Source: JABDIY01 sp963803875 (GTDB taxonomy: Bacteria; Actinomycetota; Acidimicrobiia; Acidimicrobiales; SZUA-35). Taken from it: a DNA stretch of 64,000 bases. Within the stretch, counting starts at the first letter, position 1. Each line of letters opens with the position of its first letter. The position numbers and the translations under genes are program-made. Under the pieces are notes generated by a model, which searched no databases, had not been told where the DNA came from, and was given only the letters and a program-made list of their open reading frames with translations. The stretch lies in assembly GCA_963803875.1 (NCBI GenBank), contig CAWDOA010000016.1, positions 124,001 to 188,000 on the forward strand, in the 5' to 3' direction. Below, piece by piece: positions 1 through 8,836 of this stretch.

Positions 1-1121
1 GACTCGACCGCCACGTACACCTCACCCTCGGGCACCTTGAATCCCTCGGTGAAGATCTTGAAATGGTGGATCAATGCCTCCATCGACTGATCGATCCGAG
101 CCCGGGGCGGTGGGGTGACCTTGGTGTCCTGGACCCGGAAATCACCCTTGGGCATCTGGTCGAGAACCTGGTGAATGATTCTGATCGACTCTCGAATCTC
201 ATTCAGCCGAATTGCGTAGCAGTCATAGGAGTCGCCATAGGATCCCACCAGTACGTCGAAATCGACCTTCCCGTAGGCGAGGTAGGGCTCATCCTTGCGG
301 AGGTCCCGGGCGATACCGGTCGAGCGGAGCAAGGGGCCGGTGACCGACAGCGCCAAGGCTTCTTCGGGGCTCATGATGCCTACGCCCTGAAGCCGATCAC
401 GCCAGATCGGCTGACCGGTCATGAGGATGTCGTACTCCTCCAAACGAGGGGGCAGCATGTCCATCAGATACAGCACGTCGTCGCGCCAGCCGTCGGGTAG
501 ATCAGCGGCAACGCCACCGGGGCGGATGTAGTTGTGGTTCATCCGCAAGCCTGTGACCTTCTCGAAGAAGCGGAGCACCTGCTCACGCTCCCTCCAGCCG
601 TAGATCATCATGGACACCGCACCGAGGTCCATGCCGTTGGTGGCCATGAACAGCAAATGGGATGCGATCCGGTTCATTTCGCTCATGAGCATGCGGATCC
701 ACGTGGCCCGCTCGGGTACTTCCACGTCGAGCAGCTTTTCGGTTGCCAACGAAAAGACCAGCTCGTTGAACAGTGGAGCGGCGTAATCCATCCGAGTGAC
801 GTTGGTTGCGCCCTGCATGAACGTGAGAGACTCACCCGTCTTCTCCATACCGGTGTGCAGATAGCCGATGATGGGCTTGGACCGCCGAACCGTTTCCCCA
901 TCCATCTCCAACATCAAACGCAACACACCGTGTGTGCTGGGGTGCGAAGGGCCCATGTTCACCAACATGGTCTGGTCGTTTTCGTCGTAGAGCGGCTCGT
1001 CGTTGTGTTCGGCGGCCTGTACTTCGCTCATGCGCAGAACCGCATCTCGCCGCGGTAGCCGGTCGAGCTGTCCACCCTCGGGGTCGGGCGTACGACGGGC
1101 GGTGGGATGCTCCGACGTCAT
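1..1121 (-). CDS. nuoD: NADH-quinone oxidoreductase subunit D (partial, 3' end off window)
   Basis: This is the 49-kDa-type subunit of complex I, which helps form the quinone-binding site in the peripheral arm. The minus-strand translation carries the family core, with NMGPSHPSTHGVLR near residue 50, then GYLHTGMEK and later RPGGVA. About 373 codons are present; the C-terminus lies beyond the left edge. I chose the ATG at 1121. A second in-frame ATG at 1031 is possible, because the first 30 residues are not conserved-looking. The gene follows nuoC with a 54-bp gap and is the last visible gene of the nuoABCD series; nuoE onward would lie outside the window. Confidence 0.93.
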   Translation of the reverse strand, partial: MTSEHPTARRTPDPEGGQLDRLPRRDAVLRMSEVQAAEHNDEPLYDENDQTMLVNMGPSHPSTHGVLRLMLEMDGETVRRSKPIIGYLHTGMEKTGESLTFMQGATNVTRMDYAAPLFNELVFSLATEKLLDVEVPERATWIRMLMSEMNRIASHLLFMATNGMDLGAVSMMIYGWREREQVLRFFEKVTGLRMNHNYIRPGGVAADLPDGWRDDVLYLMDMLPPRLEEYDILMTGQPIWRDRLQGVGIMSPEEALALSVTGPLLRSTGIARDLRKDEPYLAYGKVDFDVLVGSYGDSYDCYAIRLNEIRESIRIIHQVLDQMPKGDFRVQDTKVTPPPRARIDQSMEALIHHFKIFTEGFKVPEGEVYVAVE

Positions 1122-1175
1122 TGGTTCACCGTCGACGAGGCTTTCATCGACTTCGGCAGCGGTCCGGGGTAACGG

Positions 1176-1718
1176 TCATTGCTCAGCACCTCGATGGGTC
1201 TGCGGGGCCTTGAACTGCACCGGAATCTCGCCCTGGGCAAAGTCTTTGCGCAAGGGATGGCCAACCCACTCCTCGGGCATGAGAATCCGGCTCAGGTCGG
1301 GATGACCCTCAAAGGTGATGCCGAACATGTCGAAGGTCTCCCGCTCCTGGTAGTCGCTGCCCGGGTAGATCGCATACAACGAATCCAGGGTTGGATCATC
1401 TTCGGGCACTTGGGCCCGCATCCGGATGCGGTCCCCATTGTCGAAGCGAACCAGCGAGGCGACAACTTCGAATCGCTCCGGATCCACCCCGGCTGGCAGC
1501 TGACGGGCGGTCGCGTAGGTCAGGAAATCGACTGCGGTGATATCCACCAACATCGTCCAGTTGTCGGCAAAAAGAGCTTCGGCCGTGGATCGCCATTGAT
1601 CGCGGGGAACGTGAATGACGGTTTGACCTCGGCTGTAGGTGACCGGAGACCCGTACAGCATGTCCTGGCCAGTGGTTTCACTGTCAACGCCCTCGGCGGT
1701 GTCGGCGACGTCGCTCAT
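1176..1718 (-). CDS. nuoC: NADH-quinone oxidoreductase subunit C
   Basis: This is the 30-kDa-type subunit of complex I. The diagnostic C-terminal block is present: YPGSDYQERETFDMFGI, then GHPDLSRILMPEEW and GHPLRKDF. The ATG at 1718 gives 180 residues and begins one base after the nuoB stop, which is the normal spacing for this operon. An upstream in-frame start at 1763 would add 15 residues but overlap nuoB by 44 bp, so it is less likely. The protein is separate from NuoD, not a NuoCD fusion. Gene order A-B-C-D is canonical. Confidence 0.93.
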   Translation of the reverse strand: MSDVADTAEGVDSETTGQDMLYGSPVTYSRGQTVIHVPRDQWRSTAEALFADNWTMLVDITAVDFLTYATARQLPAGVDPERFEVVASLVRFDNGDRIRMRAQVPEDDPTLDSLYAIYPGSDYQERETFDMFGITFEGHPDLSRILMPEEWVGHPLRKDFAQGEIPVQFKAPQTHRGAEQ

Positions 1719-1719
1719 C

Positions 1720-2301
1720 TCAACGTCGCCCGATTGTGAGGAGTTCGGGTTGACCCTGCCCATCGAGCTGTTCGATTGTGATTCCGCCAGCCCCTGCGCT
1801 GCGGCGCTTCATCAGCTCGCCGTTCTCGATCTTCTCGTGCAGCGTGTTGATGGCGTGCAGGAGGGTCTCCGGGCCCGGCGGGCAGCCGGGCGCATACACG
1901 TCAACCGGCACGATCTGATCCACTCCCTGGACGATGGCGTAGTTGTTGAACATCCCTCCGCTCGAGGCACAAACGCCCATCGAGATGACCCACTTGGGCT
2001 CGACCATCTGGTCGTAGATCTGGCGAAGAACCGGTGCCATCTTCTGAGACACTCGACCCGCCACGATCATCACGTCGGCCTGGCGAGGGGATGCACGGAA
2101 CACCTCCATCCCAAGGCGAGCAAGATCGTAGTGGGATCCTCCGGTCGCCATCATCTCGATAGCGCAGCACGCCAGTCCGAAGGTGGCAGGCCATGATGAT
2201 CGTGCGCGACTCCAGTTGACCAACTTCTCCAACGGCGCCGTGAGGACGTTGTGGTCCAACCCTTCGATCCCGTGCTTTTGCACATCGGTGATAAGTCCCA
2301 T
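1720..2301 (-). CDS. nuoB: NADH-quinone oxidoreductase subunit B
   Basis: This is the subunit that carries the terminal iron-sulfur cluster N2 of complex I, which passes electrons to quinone. All four expected cysteines are visible: the tandem pair in FGLACCAIEMM (Cys45, Cys46), Cys111 in MGVCASSGG and Cys140 in PGCPPGPE. The length of 193 residues is normal for bacterial NuoB. Its ATG overlaps the nuoA stop in a TGATG arrangement, so translation is probably coupled. Confidence 0.96.
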   Translation of the reverse strand: MGLITDVQKHGIEGLDHNVLTAPLEKLVNWSRARSSWPATFGLACCAIEMMATGGSHYDLARLGMEVFRASPRQADVMIVAGRVSQKMAPVLRQIYDQMVEPKWVISMGVCASSGGMFNNYAIVQGVDQIVPVDVYAPGCPPGPETLLHAINTLHEKIENGELMKRRSAGAGGITIEQLDGQGQPELLTIGRR

Positions 2302-2840
2302 CAGTGTTCTCCTGGGCCGGCCATCGCCGGTTCGAGGTCCGCGAGCACCGGCTCGGGAATGGAGTCGGCCGGCCGTAGAGGAGCACGACCTTCGGTTCCG
2401 ACCCGACGGACGGTACTTGTGGCCGTGCGAGTCGGATCAACCGCAGTTTCAGAAGCGGAGGTCCGGATCGGAGAATTGACCTGAAGTGGACCCCAGTCGA
2501 GCGCGCCCTTGGAGATCAGGTAGACGAAGCTCTCGAACACCAGGGCGGAGAAGATCAAGATGGCGATCAGGCCGAACAGACCCAACGCCTCGTGTGTCAC
2601 GGCATAGGGGTAGAGGAAGATGATCTCGATGTCGAAGATCACGAACATCATGGCTACGAGGTAAAAACGCACAGGGAACCGTTGTGGTGGCTCGCGACCG
2701 GGGATGATACCGCACTCGTACGGAGCGAGTTTCTCCTGTGTCGTACGCCTTGGCGCGAGTAGTCGTGAAGCAACGAAGCTGCCGAAGGCAAAAAGGATGC
2801 CGAGGATCAGAAGTGCCAGGACGGGTAGGTACTGACTCAT
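2301..2840 (-). CDS. nuoA: NADH-quinone oxidoreductase subunit A
   Basis: This is the small membrane subunit of complex I at the hinge of the two arms. Three hydrophobic helices are visible (about residues 5-27, 60-80 and 88-110), along with the family signature YECGIIPG followed by RFPVRFYLVAMMFVIFDIE. At 179 residues it is longer than usual (about 120-140). The extra C-terminal 60 residues are polar and Pro/Ala-rich and are not part of the family core. A good ribosome binding site (GAGGAG, 9 nt before ATG) lies in the 20-bp gap after the preceding gene, which suggests the nuo genes are read on from the cytochrome cluster upstream. Confidence 0.95.
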   Translation of the reverse strand: MSQYLPVLALLILGILFAFGSFVASRLLAPRRTTQEKLAPYECGIIPGREPPQRFPVRFYLVAMMFVIFDIEIIFLYPYAVTHEALGLFGLIAILIFSALVFESFVYLISKGALDWGPLQVNSPIRTSASETAVDPTRTATSTVRRVGTEGRAPLRPADSIPEPVLADLEPAMAGPGEH

Positions 2841-2860
2841 TCAGGTGTACTCCTCATCGG

Positions 2861-3790
2861 TTAGGTTGCAGCAGCGCGAACGGCCATCTCCCGGCGATCA
2901 CGAATATGCATAAGATACGCGACGATCGCAAACAGAATGCCATTGAAGATCGTAAACGCAGCAGGGACGAAGCGGGTGCCACTGATCAGCCAGGGAACCG
3001 GACCGCCACGATCTCGCTCGACAATCACGGTTACGACATCGGCTGACGCATCAGCCAGCGGAATCGGTGGTGCCTGACCTGGCAGCGTGGGCTGTGGAAG
3101 TACTTCCTGCACCTGAATCGCCACCAGCTCTGAACCATGAATGGGATTCAGGATCGACTGTGACTTCTTTCGGAACCGTGTGACAAGGCTGTCACCCTCT
3201 TCACCAGCCGGTTTACCTCCAATAGCGAAGCCCCCGAATTGCAGCGGGATGTAGTCGTTGGGGCTCTCGAAGACTCCCTCCTCGATGAGGAACTCTTCAG
3301 CCGCGGACTGAGCATCACCACGACGAGGGTTGGATGCAACCAGGTACTCCCAGTCGTTCAGGAGTGCCTCGTTGTCCTCAGCGAAGGCCAGCGCGTTGCG
3401 TTGACGGGTGTCGGCGTCTTCGCCCGACACCGAATCGAACAGGTCGTTTTCACGCCCCAGGGCCAGGCCCAGTTCGGAGGCCTCCACACTCTCGGCCAAC
3501 TCCAGATCGCCAGTGGAGACTTCCTTCAAATCCCAGCTTTGGGCTTCGCCAACCCAGCCGATCCCGTACACCGTCCACACGATGCCCATGAGGAACATCC
3601 AACCGAACAAGGCACCGAATGCGATCAGGCCGCCGGTTCGCGATCCGGTGTTGGTTGCAACGATGAGGTATGTGCCCCCGATCAGAACCACCACCCCAAC
3701 GAGAACTGACAGCAGGCCTCGGAAGAATATGTCGAACTCGAGGCCGCCGACGAAGGCTGTGATATTCAGCGTTGCTGGACTAGAAATCAT
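2861..3790 (-). CDS. Unknown membrane protein of the cytochrome b6f-type cluster
   Basis: I do not recognise this family. The 309-residue protein has two N-terminal membrane segments (about 22-45 and 56-78), a large polar domain (about 80-262) with no cysteine-based cofactor motif, and one C-terminal membrane segment (about 272-295). Its ATG overlaps the stop of the diheme cytochrome c gene (ATGA), and it is followed 20 bp later by nuoA, so it sits exactly between the quinol:cytochrome c reductase genes and complex I. The context suggests an accessory or structural subunit of the reductase. That is inference from position only. Confidence 0.75.
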   Translation of the reverse strand: MISSPATLNITAFVGGLEFDIFFRGLLSVLVGVVVLIGGTYLIVATNTGSRTGGLIAFGALFGWMFLMGIVWTVYGIGWVGEAQSWDLKEVSTGDLELAESVEASELGLALGRENDLFDSVSGEDADTRQRNALAFAEDNEALLNDWEYLVASNPRRGDAQSAAEEFLIEEGVFESPNDYIPLQFGGFAIGGKPAGEEGDSLVTRFRKKSQSILNPIHGSELVAIQVQEVLPQPTLPGQAPPIPLADASADVVTVIVERDRGGPVPWLISGTRFVPAAFTIFNGILFAIVAYLMHIRDRREMAVRAAAT

Positions 3791-5388
3791 CGCTGCTCGA
3801 TCTCCTCACGCTCGTAGTCAACCACAGCCTGGATCAGGTCTACGGGAAGGGTCTTGCCGAAGCCAGGCATCATGCCGGCGCCACTCTGGCCGCCCCGACC
3901 GTAGCCAACACCTGCGTTGGCACCGTTGACGATGAAGTTGTAGTGCGAATTGCTCGTACGTTCGGGCATGTCGACCACCGCACATCCAGCGGCAATGCGT
4001 CGATCGGCCAGTGTCAGCGTCTCGCCGGAGAATTCGCCGGCAATGCCGGCCTCGGTGAGCACGGGCGGATCGACAAAATCACCGGTCACGCCTTCGCCCG
4101 CCTCCTCGGCCACCACCAGCGGGATCCGGGGATCAAACGCGTATGCGTTCGCAGGGATTCCGGCTGGCTCCCACAGGTCGCTGTAGAACACGCAGTCGGC
4201 CAAGTCGCCGTCCGCCAATACGGTGTAGGAAATCGGGTCTCCGTTTGCATCGGTTCGGTCCGAGATCGTGTTGCCCTTTTCATCGAGTGGGATCCGGGTC
4301 ATGTCACTGGCCAGCACGTAGTCGACACCGGCACCGGGGGTCTCGGGATCAGTACTGTCGAGCCAGCCACCCCGGGGATCCTTCCATGTATCGTCGGGGA
4401 ATCGTTCCTTGATACCACCGCACAAGCTGTAGCCAATACCGGAGGGATCTCCGCCGCCACAGGCTGCAATCCCCGGCTCGAGAATATCGGGAACCACGTC
4501 GGGTCCGAGAGACCACCCGGCAGTGTGACAACGAGCGCAGCTCAACGAGCCTGCCTGGTATCCGCTGTAGAGCCCGAGGTTGAAGACAGCCTCGCCCACC
4601 GAATCGAACTCTCCATCGTCGATGGATCGCTGCACCTCGCTACGGATGTCAGCTGCCAGCTCGTTGGCGGCTTCCTGGGCGGCGACTGAGCCCTCGTCAA
4701 AGAAATCGAGCTCGTCCTCGCCAGCGGCTTGGATATCGAGGGGGTCGAGACTCTGCACCTGGAACGTCCCCACGTAATCGATCAGATACTCGACCTGCTG
4801 CGAAGTGAGCGGACCACCGCCGGGGGTTCCCCACGCCGCCATAGGTGAGCCGGGACGTCCGTAGTTGAGGACCTGTGTAATCTCTTCCTCGCTGTAGCGG
4901 AGAAGCACGTTATTCAACGCCGGAGCGACCCACGAAGCGTTCCCGAGGAACTGACCGTCGGCGTCCTGATAGACATAGGCCGCGACGCCGCCCACTCCAC
5001 CACCGCCGTGGCAGTTCACACACTGAGCGCCGTTCTGGTAGAGGTTGGTGCCTCGACGGATGAAGGTCTCGTCGAGCACTTCAATCGCACCCTCCTGTCG
5101 GCCGGGTTCACCGAGCCAGTAGAAGGGCAGGATCACCGCGGTGATCGTGAGGATTCCGAGCGCAAAGGTGAGCGAGCGATCGAGTTTGGTCGTCTCCAAC
5201 TCTTCATCGGAGAGATACTCCGCTCGGTTGGCCGCGAGTTCGATCTCCGAGCCCAGTTCATCCTTGGCGGTGAAGACGTTGCGCAGAAACAGTGCAATAA
5301 AACCGATGAAGACAACAGCACCGATGACCAGACCGATCGCCCTGAAGTCGGCGGCAACAATCATCTCAGCTCCGAAAAACGCTGGCAT
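3787..5388 (-). CDS. Membrane-anchored diheme cytochrome c
   Basis: This is an electron-transfer subunit expected to take electrons from the Rieske protein and pass them to a terminal oxidase. The 533-residue protein has two membrane segments near the N-terminus (about 17-36 and 74-92) and then a long outward domain with two heme-attachment motifs: CVNCH at residues 123-127 and CARCH at 284-288. Met183 in GSPMAAWG is a likely axial ligand for heme 1, and MMPGFGK near the C-terminus may serve heme 2. The start overlaps the Rieske stop by one base (TAATG). The family is cytochrome c class I-like, and the large insert before the second CxxCH is unusual. Confidence 0.88.
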   Translation of the reverse strand: MPAFFGAEMIVAADFRAIGLVIGAVVFIGFIALFLRNVFTAKDELGSEIELAANRAEYLSDEELETTKLDRSLTFALGILTITAVILPFYWLGEPGRQEGAIEVLDETFIRRGTNLYQNGAQCVNCHGGGGVGGVAAYVYQDADGQFLGNASWVAPALNNVLLRYSEEEITQVLNYGRPGSPMAAWGTPGGGPLTSQQVEYLIDYVGTFQVQSLDPLDIQAAGEDELDFFDEGSVAAQEAANELAADIRSEVQRSIDDGEFDSVGEAVFNLGLYSGYQAGSLSCARCHTAGWSLGPDVVPDILEPGIAACGGGDPSGIGYSLCGGIKERFPDDTWKDPRGGWLDSTDPETPGAGVDYVLASDMTRIPLDEKGNTISDRTDANGDPISYTVLADGDLADCVFYSDLWEPAGIPANAYAFDPRIPLVVAEEAGEGVTGDFVDPPVLTEAGIAGEFSGETLTLADRRIAAGCAVVDMPERTSNSHYNFIVNGANAGVGYGRGGQSGAGMMPGFGKTLPVDLIQAVVDYEREEIEQR

Positions 5389-6254
5389 TAATGCTCCTCA
5401 GCTCCGCTGATGCAGTTGGGACCTTCGGCCTCCTGGCCGGTGGTATTGGTTCCGATCGGCGGACCCTGGATGACTGTACCGGTGTCGACGATCAGCTCGT
5501 TGGCTGCGTTCACTTCCATCGGGAACCGGTCCATACCGCGAGGTGCAGGGCCACCCTTCTTCTCGCCGACACGGTTGTATTGAGAGCCGTGGCATGGGCA
5601 TTCGAACCATTGGGACGTCGCGCATTCGGGCACGCGACACCCGAGGTGCGGGCAGGTCTGATAGATCGCCGTAACACCGGCCTGCAGTCCCTGCTCCACC
5701 TGGCCATAGAAGCCGTACTGGCTCGCAGCCTTCTCGAGTGCTGAAGCCGGGTACTCGGTGACCCACATGCGACCCTCGGGAACATAAAAGAACCCATTGC
5801 CGGCGGTGATGGCGGCCTGGATGTCGGGGATTCGCCCGACCGTGACCTTTGAACCAAATCCACTGACACCCTGGGGCCACAAGAACCCGATTGCGGCGGC
5901 TCCGAATCCGGTTATCCCGAGGCCGAACATCGCCAAGATGCCTCGGTTGAGGAACTGTCGACGGGCAACCCCGACCGTCTCAGGGTCCGGGGGAACATAG
6001 GCCACCGGCGGGGCCGTCTCGGCGGCAACCAGGGCCGCACGACCACGAGCTGAACCAAGCGCCTCGATTTCCTTGCCCGGGGCGACCGAAACCTTGGCAT
6101 CGGGTTCGGGGACATCGATCGTTCGATCACGCTTGATCGTTTCGCCGGAGAGTTGGCCGATCGCAGTGCTTGTGTCGCTGTTGCGCAGCGCCAGTCCAAG
6201 TGCCGCTACTGCGAAGACTGCCAGGACGATTGCGCCAATGATGATGGGATCCAC
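5388..6254 (-). CDS. Rieske [2Fe-2S] protein of the quinol:cytochrome c reductase
   Basis: This is the high-potential iron-sulfur subunit that accepts the first electron from quinol. The cluster-binding pair is clear: CPHLGC with Cys201 and His203, and CPCHGS with Cys219 and His222. Cys206 and Cys221 sit where the stabilising disulfide is expected. Two membrane segments are predicted (2-22 and about 106-126). The second is preceded by an Arg-Arg stretch (VARRQFLNRG) resembling a twin-arginine signal, as is common for Rieske proteins. Translation starts at GTG 6254, 13 bp after the cytochrome b subunit IV gene. At 288 residues it is longer than a minimal Rieske protein because of the extra N-terminal helix and linker. 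Confidence 0.94.
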   Translation of the reverse strand: MDPIIIGAIVLAVFAVAALGLALRNSDTSTAIGQLSGETIKRDRTIDVPEPDAKVSVAPGKEIEALGSARGRAALVAAETAPPVAYVPPDPETVGVARRQFLNRGILAMFGLGITGFGAAAIGFLWPQGVSGFGSKVTVGRIPDIQAAITAGNGFFYVPEGRMWVTEYPASALEKAASQYGFYGQVEQGLQAGVTAIYQTCPHLGCRVPECATSQWFECPCHGSQYNRVGEKKGGPAPRGMDRFPMEVNAANELIVDTGTVIQGPPIGTNTTGQEAEGPNCISGAEEH

Positions 6255-6267
6255 TACACGCGCCTTT

Positions 6268-7023
6268 CTAGAGCTCGAAGAACAGGCCAGAGGCCCAGGG
6301 GAAGATGAAGTTGAAGCCGGGTCCTCTGAAGAAGGAACCGATCAGTACCAGAACCGCCCAGAACATCATGAAGACGGTGAAAAGTGAGACAGCGAACTTT
6401 CGATCCTCTGGTCGGTTCGAGGGGTTCTTGTCGATGTAGGGAGCCAGGACCAAGATGATCAAGCCGATGCCCGGAATGGTGACACCGGCGACCATGGGAT
6501 GGAACAGGGTCAGCATCTCCTGAAGGCCCATGAAGTACCACGGTGCCTTCGATGGGTTCGGCGTCTGGTTGACGTTGGCCAGCTCCAGTAGAGGAGCGTT
6601 GACGAATATCGAGAAGATCGTGAGGAACGCGGTGCAGAACAGAGCGGCACCGAACTCCACGACGATGAGATGGGGCCACGTGTGCACCTTGTCCTGAGGC
6701 TTCATCTTGATGTCTTGGATCGAACCGCTCTTCACCACCGTGAGGAGACGCTGGGTATGGCCTTGGGGACCTGACATCACGGGAGCGCTGCCGGCTGCAG
6801 AAGCAGCTGCTACGGCGGCTCCGCTAGCGGCGGCTGGCGCTACCGCGGCTCCGGCGTCCTTGGTCTTGGCACTCTTGGACCGCTCGAGCAGGTGGGCGGG
6901 AATCTTGGACTCGGCGGCCCCACTCCCAGCATCGGGCGCGGCCGACCCTGTATCGGGTGCGGACTCGGCCTTCTTCTTGGCTTCGCTCGCACGTTTGCGG
7001 AGGTGCTCTGGGATCTCAGTCAT
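6268..7023 (-). CDS. Cytochrome b subunit IV-like (PetD-type C-terminal half)
   Basis: This is the C-terminal half of a split cytochrome b. About 120 residues of Ala/Ser/Lys-rich polar sequence precede three membrane helices. The Qo-site region reads APWYFMGLQE, so the usual PEWY glutamate is not in place. The start of the protein is MTEIPEHLRKR, and a second related stretch, IPAHLLERSK, lies at residues 41-50. The same motif opens the cytochrome c at 8837-9694. The gene follows the b6-like gene by 18 bp, matching the petB-petD order of b6f complexes. Confidence 0.9.
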   Translation of the reverse strand: MTEIPEHLRKRASEAKKKAESAPDTGSAAPDAGSGAAESKIPAHLLERSKSAKTKDAGAAVAPAAASGAAVAAASAAGSAPVMSGPQGHTQRLLTVVKSGSIQDIKMKPQDKVHTWPHLIVVEFGAALFCTAFLTIFSIFVNAPLLELANVNQTPNPSKAPWYFMGLQEMLTLFHPMVAGVTIPGIGLIILVLAPYIDKNPSNRPEDRKFAVSLFTVFMMFWAVLVLIGSFFRGPGFNFIFPWASGLFFEL

Positions 7024-7041
7024 GAATCAGAACTTTCGGGT

Positions 7042-7833
7042 CTACAGCGGTCCGGAGATGCCGCCGTCCTTGCGCACCCGCCAGAAGTGGATAGCCAGGA
7101 AGATGACGGTTACGAAGGGCAATAACAACACGTGGAGGACATACCAGCGCAGGAGCGTTTCTCGGCCGATCACCGAACCGCCCAGAAGCACGAAACGAAC
7201 CTCGTTTCCAAAGACCGGCGTGTACCCCATCATGTTGGTTCCAACGGTCACAGCCCAGAGCGCCAGCTGGTCCCATGGCAGCAGGTAGCCGGTGAAGGAC
7301 AGCAGAAGGGTGAACTGCAGCAACATGACACCGATCACCCAGTTGAATTCTCGGGGTGGCTTGTAGGCGCCGTGATAGAAGACCCGGGCCATATGGAGGA
7401 AGACGGACAGGACCATGAGGTGCGCGCCCCAACGGTGCATGTTTCTGACCAGGAGGCCGAACGTGACGCCGGTCTGAAGCGTTGCGATGTCCTCCCATGC
7501 AGCGGCCGCAGTCGGGCGGTAGAAGAACATCAGGAAGATGCCGGTAATGGTGAGCAGAATGAAGAGAAAGAAGCTCAACCCACCAAGGCAAAGGGTGTAA
7601 CTGACCTTGACCGCGTGACGTTTCACCTTCACCGGGTGCAGGTGGTAGAGCACGCTGTTCATGATCACGTAGCTCCGGTTACGCGGGCTGTCGGTGTAGC
7701 CCTTGCGAAACACCGACCCGGGGCGGAAGATGGAGCTCCACGCCTGGCTGCCCTGCACTGAATCGGCGGTCTGCTGGGCGATATCGCCAGCTCGCTCTGC
7801 CAGTGTCGGCTTGTCCTGAATTGATTTCGCCAT
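7042..7833 (-). CDS. Cytochrome b6-like subunit (PetB-type N-terminal half)
   Basis: This is a four-helix cytochrome b core. Heme ligands are His133/His147 and His234/His249. The second pair is spaced by 14 residues, as in cytochrome b6, rather than 13. Cys82 in YTLCLGG occupies the position of the cysteine that binds the extra c-type heme (cn/ci) in b6, followed by FYRPT as in b6. The protein ends in RKDGGISGPL, almost identical to the end of plastid and cyanobacterial b6. At 263 residues it carries about 50 extra N-terminal residues. The split b6/subunit IV form is known from oxygenic phototrophs and Firmicutes; here it sits in a respiratory operon. Confidence 0.94.
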   Translation of the reverse strand: MAKSIQDKPTLAERAGDIAQQTADSVQGSQAWSSIFRPGSVFRKGYTDSPRNRSYVIMNSVLYHLHPVKVKRHAVKVSYTLCLGGLSFFLFILLTITGIFLMFFYRPTAAAAWEDIATLQTGVTFGLLVRNMHRWGAHLMVLSVFLHMARVFYHGAYKPPREFNWVIGVMLLQFTLLLSFTGYLLPWDQLALWAVTVGTNMMGYTPVFGNEVRFVLLGGSVIGRETLLRWYVLHVLLLPFVTVIFLAIHFWRVRKDGGISGPL

Positions 7834-7870
7834 GTTCTATGACCTTTTCGTACGTCGTGGATTCAGAGTG

Positions 7871-8287
7871 CTACGCAAGGCGCATGCCATAGCCGTAGCC
7901 GTGAGTATTGGTTCGCTGGTTGTAGTCACCAAAGGGTGAGGCGGTGTCGATCTTGCCGAGGATGATGACGCCAGTTGGGCACCGGTCAACGCACAGTGCA
8001 CAGCGGGTACACACGTCGTCGTCGATGGTGAAGATGAACGCATCGTTGGGATCATCACCTGGCTTGACGGTTCCGAATGCCTCGGACACAGCGCCGGTGG
8101 GTTGCATATGAATACATTTCCACGGGCATATGTCGACACATCCTTCGCACGCAATGCATTCGGTCTGATCAATATGGATGAACTGTTTGGGTTTGACGGC
8201 CCGAGCCAGATAGTCGGCATCGACCTCGACCAAAACGTAGTCGTCCCGAAATTCCGGAAGCGGTGGGTTTGCGTCTTGAAAACCCAT
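7871..8287 (-). CDS. 2x[4Fe-4S] ferredoxin-like protein
   Basis: This is a soluble 138-residue iron-sulfur protein with two complete [4Fe-4S] motifs: CIACEGCVDICP (Cys44, 47, 50, 54) and CTRCALCVDRCP (Cys93, 96, 99, 103). A 38-residue insert separates the motifs, longer than in simple bacterial ferredoxins. It starts 2 bp after the stop of the upstream membrane-protein gene and lies 37 bp before the b6 gene, so it is in the same transcription unit. Its place between a membrane protein and cytochrome b6 suggests it may exchange electrons with the complex on the cytoplasmic side. The partner is unknown. Confidence 0.9.
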   Translation of the reverse strand: MGFQDANPPLPEFRDDYVLVEVDADYLARAVKPKQFIHIDQTECIACEGCVDICPWKCIHMQPTGAVSEAFGTVKPGDDPNDAFIFTIDDDVCTRCALCVDRCPTGVIILGKIDTASPFGDYNQRTNTHGYGYGMRLA

Positions 8288-8288
8288 C

Positions 8289-8732
8289 TCAGCCTCGCTT
8301 CACCAGCGGACGACCATAGGTGGAGGTGGGCACGACGTCAGAGCCTTTCTTGGCCTCGCCTCGACCCTGCCAATCAATGAACATCTTGATCATGATTCCC
8401 AGAGCGACGATGTAGATGAGGGCTGCGATGGTGTCGGACACTGCTCGCAGAGTGATGTCGAACGGGAACCAGCCGCCCTCGCTCTGAGGGGTGATCAGCC
8501 CCCAAAGGGTGAATTTGCGGTCGGCCCGGAAGCTCCACTCGTTTTCAGCAACCGTCAGCCACTGGTGAGGAACAACTCCGAAGACCATGAACATGAGGAA
8601 GAAGGCGTACATGGATCCAACCATCGCTTCACCCCACGTAACAGGGGATCCCGCAACCCGGCGATTTGCGTACAGGTACACAATTCCGGCGAGTATGGCC
8701 GTAATAAAGGTGGAGAATATCAGGGCAACCAT
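8289..8732 (-). CDS. Small membrane protein of the cytochrome cluster
   Basis: I cannot assign this 147-residue protein to a family. It has three likely membrane segments (about 2-20, 33-55 and 92-115) and a polar C-terminus rich in Lys/Arg. A clear ribosome binding site (AAGGA) precedes the ATG at 8732. It lies between the membrane cytochrome c and the ferredoxin, all on one strand, which argues for a structural role in the reductase complex. No heme or iron-sulfur motif is present. Confidence 0.78.
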   Translation of the reverse strand: MVALIFSTFITAILAGIVYLYANRRVAGSPVTWGEAMVGSMYAFFLMFMVFGVVPHQWLTVAENEWSFRADRKFTLWGLITPQSEGGWFPFDITLRAVSDTIAALIYIVALGIMIKMFIDWQGRGEAKKGSDVVPTSTYGRPLVKRG

Positions 8733-8836
8733 TGGAGATCCTTGTTCGCAGGAGTCAGACTCTGCAGCGCTTCAGACACTTTGTGAATCTTTGCACAATC
8801 TATCGGCTAGGTACAGGGGCGGATGAAATCGGAGCG

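Noticed and set aside
534..1058. Plus-strand open frame of 174 codons opposite nuoD
   Set aside because: The minus strand encodes an unmistakable NuoD here; the plus-strand peptide has no family features.
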